Positions 5,605 to 7,156 of a DNA stretch of 7,156 nucleotides are shown piece by piece; positions within the stretch are counted from its first letter, which is position 1, and the number at the start of each line of letters is the position of its first letter. The notes below the pieces were generated by a model. That model was not told the origin of the DNA. It did no database searches and saw only the letters and a program-made list of their open reading frames with translations. The position numbers were made by a program, and so were the translations under genes. Where the stretch lies: the NCBI GenBank assembly GCA_905195005.1, contig CAJJUC010000121.1, positions 1-7,156 on the forward strand, read 5' to 3'. This DNA is from an uncultured Eubacteriales bacterium (GTDB taxonomy: Bacteria > Bacillota > Clostridia > UMGS1883).

Positions 5605-6792
5605 GTGAAAAAAGTATCATTGCTGATAGCGGCATTTCTGACTTTGAACTGCACGGTTGCCTGCGGTGCGGATTGGGAAACGCTTAAGTCGGAGGACGGT
5701 ATATACGAATACACCAAGGATGGGGTAATCACTGCTTATTACGGTGATGAATTTGCTTTTTTCCCGGCAGAAATAGACGGAACAAAAATCAATGAAATCG
5801 GCGTTATGGCTTGTTTTGACTTAGGAATTGAATACATATCCATTTCCGAAGGAATTGAATTGATAAACACAAATGCTTTTGAAGGCTCCAATGCCAAAAG
5901 TGCATATATTCCGTCAAGCGTGAAAAGTATAGGTGAGCGCGCTTTTGCCAACTGCGCAAATCTTAATGAGGTTACATTGAATTCAGAAAAAATAACGTTT
6001 GATTCTGATGTGTTTATCGGAACCGGATTAATACAGTTTTATATCCCGTGCACGGCGGACGAGAATGTGATGTATAAAAAAATATCCGATGCAAAGGGAG
6101 ACGAAAATTTTAAGTTTTTGACTATGCACACCGCACTTGTTGAGAGCATGGAGGAAAAGGATATTTTCGGTAAAAACATGATATACTGCGAGGACTGCGG
6201 TTTTAAGGGCAGTAGGTATTTGGACGACTCGATCCCGCCGTTTGAGGATGTATCCAACGACTCATGGTATTATTCCTATGTGCAGACGGCTTACAGCTTC
6301 GGAATTATCAACGGAAAAAGCGAAACAAGATTTGACCCTGATGCCGGTCTGACCTGTGCGGAAGCGGCAAAGATTGCGGCGGTAATTCATAACAAGAGCC
6401 GCTATGACCGTGAGGAGCAGGAATTTGTTCTTACCGGCGAAAACTGGTATGACGCTTATGTGAGCTATTGCTATTATAACGGAATAATTGAAGATTATAT
6501 CGTTTTCGACTGGGACAAAAACGCAACGCGTGCACAAATGGCATATCTGTTTTCGCGGTGCGACATCAATCCGTATTACATAAATGATGTTCCGATAACC
6601 GATATTCCCGATGTTTATGATACAACGCCGTTTGCCTATGAAATTTTAGACCTTTACAATAAGGGAATTGCGGTGGGGAGCAATGAACATATGACATTCC
6701 ATCCCGATTCACAGGTAAAGCGGAGCGAAGCTGCAGCGCTGATTTCGAGAATTCTTTGCTACGATATGAGGATTGAATTACCAAAAGGGTGA
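5605..6792 (+). CDS. Secreted leucine-rich-repeat (BspA/LRR_5) protein with three SLH domains
   Basis: A 395-residue protein from GTG 5605; a GTG at 5596 would add three residues but overlaps the ribosome binding site. Domains: signal peptide (about 1-22, MKKVSLLIAAFLTLN onward); LRR_5 repeats of BspA type (about 38-150), recognisable as IGVMACFDLGIEYISISEGI, INTNAFEGSNAKSAYIPSSV and IGERAFANCANLNEVTL; a CEDCG knuckle (195-199); and three SLH domains at about 213-265, 277-318 and 332-385. The SLH motifs read TCAEAAKI, TRAQMAYLF and KRSEAAALI, so the first lacks the arginine of the usual TRAE. Known: SLH triplets bind pyruvylated secondary wall polymers, and LRR_5 domains mediate surface contacts. 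Inferred: non-covalently attached cell-surface adhesin or binding protein. The next gene, a lipoprotein, begins 14 bases after its TGA, and no terminator separates it from the zinc-ribbon module upstream. Confidence 0.9.
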   Translation: MKKVSLLIAAFLTLNCTVACGADWETLKSEDGIYEYTKDGVITAYYGDEFAFFPAEIDGTKINEIGVMACFDLGIEYISISEGIELINTNAFEGSNAKSAYIPSSVKSIGERAFANCANLNEVTLNSEKITFDSDVFIGTGLIQFYIPCTADENVMYKKISDAKGDENFKFLTMHTALVESMEEKDIFGKNMIYCEDCGFKGSRYLDDSIPPFEDVSNDSWYYSYVQTAYSFGIINGKSETRFDPDAGLTCAEAAKIAAVIHNKSRYDREEQEFVLTGENWYDAYVSYCYYNGIIEDYIVFDWDKNATRAQMAYLFSRCDINPYYINDVPITDIPDVYDTTPFAYEILDLYNKGIAVGSNEHMTFHPDSQVKRSEAAALISRILCYDMRIELPKG

Positions 6793-6806
6793 TTAAGGTG
6801 AGGCTG

Positions 6807-7156
6807 ATGAAAGCAATTGCGATATTTACGGTTATCGCCGGTCTTTTCGGGTGCCGCTCTCCCGGAGAAAAGCCTTTTATGCTTGACGGACCGGGCATGG
6901 TATATGTTGACAGGGAGCATCGCACAGAATATGCAAACACTCTTCCGTTCGATGAAATCGATGACTATCCCTATTGGGCGGTTGCATATCTCGGAGAGGG
7001 AGAAAACGGCAAAAATGCGGCAAAGGAATATATAGAAAAGCTTTTTTCGGAGCTTTCCGAGGAAAAACGCCGGGCAATCAGTCATTATGATTACGGCGGA
7101 GAAAAATGGTATCTTGTTATTCCGCGGTATGGAGATGAAAACGAGCTGATTCAAAA
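6807..7156 (+). CDS. Putative lipoprotein of unknown function (3' partial)
   Basis: The frame is open from ATG 6807 to the window edge, 116 complete codons with no stop, and continues beyond. The N-terminus MKAIAIFTVIAGLFGC is a lipoprotein signal: a lysine, a hydrophobic core and the lipobox Leu-Phe-Gly-Cys with the lipidated cysteine at residue 16. After it comes a hydrophilic domain containing DGPGMVYVDREHRTEYANTL, then DYPYWAVAYLGEGENGKNA, a helical stretch (about 72-90) and a strand-rich segment KWYLVIPRYGDENEL. I do not recognise this domain. An in-frame GTG at 6798 would give Met-Arg-Leu-Met-Lys and cannot be excluded; AAGGTGA (6795-6801) fits the ATG with a short 5-base spacer. The gene follows the SLH gene by 14 bases and probably shares its transcript. 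Inferred location: outer face of the cytoplasmic membrane. Confidence 0.75.
   Translation, partial: MKAIAIFTVIAGLFGCRSPGEKPFMLDGPGMVYVDREHRTEYANTLPFDEIDDYPYWAVAYLGEGENGKNAAKEYIEKLFSELSEEKRRAISHYDYGGEKWYLVIPRYGDENELIQ

Noticed and set aside
5069..5635. A 188-codon minus-strand frame opposite the DUF4428 gene
   Set aside because: No ribosome binding site or recognisable domain; its cysteine/leucine-rich composition is what the reverse complement of the real gene yields.
5605..5680. Lipoprotein signal in the SLH-LRR protein (TVAC)
   Set aside because: The lipobox position -3 is Thr rather than Leu, and SLH domains already supply wall anchoring; ordinary signal-peptidase cleavage is more likely.
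6759..7154. A 131-codon minus-strand frame at the right edge
   Set aside because: It opposes the lipoprotein gene, which has a ribosome binding site, lipobox and operon context; the minus frame has none of these.

Overview
The window reads as an ordinary but incompletely characterised stretch of a Firmicutes (class Clostridia) genome, probably an uncultured gut anaerobe. The reasons are strong GGAGG-type ribosome binding sites, the use of GTG starts, S-layer homology (SLH) domains, a copper-amine-oxidase-N 'stalk' domain, BspA-type leucine-rich repeats and He_PIG-type Ig domains. This combination is typical of Clostridia that decorate a Gram-positive wall with secreted proteins. All recognisable genes lie on the + strand. 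I see no tRNA, rRNA, CRISPR array, transposase or integrase.

Layout. (1) 2-943 is the C-terminal part of a large secreted protein with two Ig-like domains and a conserved C-terminal beta module; its 5' end is outside the window. (2) 944-1127 is a 184-base gap with a small hairpin, a 9-base direct repeat and a perfect 7-bp inverted repeat. (3) 1128-1523 encodes a four-helix membrane protein, followed by a 12-bp GC-rich hairpin. (4) 1592-2773 encodes a secreted stalk-domain plus right-handed beta-helix protein whose best-placed start codon is ATT rather than ATG. (5) 2798-5590 is a three-gene module: a tail-anchored double zinc-ribbon protein, a TPM-domain membrane protein interrupted by a frameshift in a run of seven A, and a DUF4428 zinc-ribbon protein. 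The first two resemble YdjG and YdjH, which in Bacillus subtilis sit next to PspA in a membrane-stress operon. (6) 5605-6792 encodes a secreted LRR_5 protein with three SLH domains. (7) 6807 to the edge is the start of a lipoprotein of unknown function.

How they may work together. The genes from 2798 onward are separated by gaps of only 14-26 bases with no obvious terminator, so they probably form one transcription unit coupling a cytoplasmic/membrane zinc-ribbon-TPM module to two cell-surface proteins. Whether this is a functional partnership or just an operon of envelope genes cannot be decided from sequence alone. The points most worth checking are the frameshift in the TPM gene, which has a hairpin 5 bases downstream of the A-run, and the apparent ATT start of the beta-helix gene.
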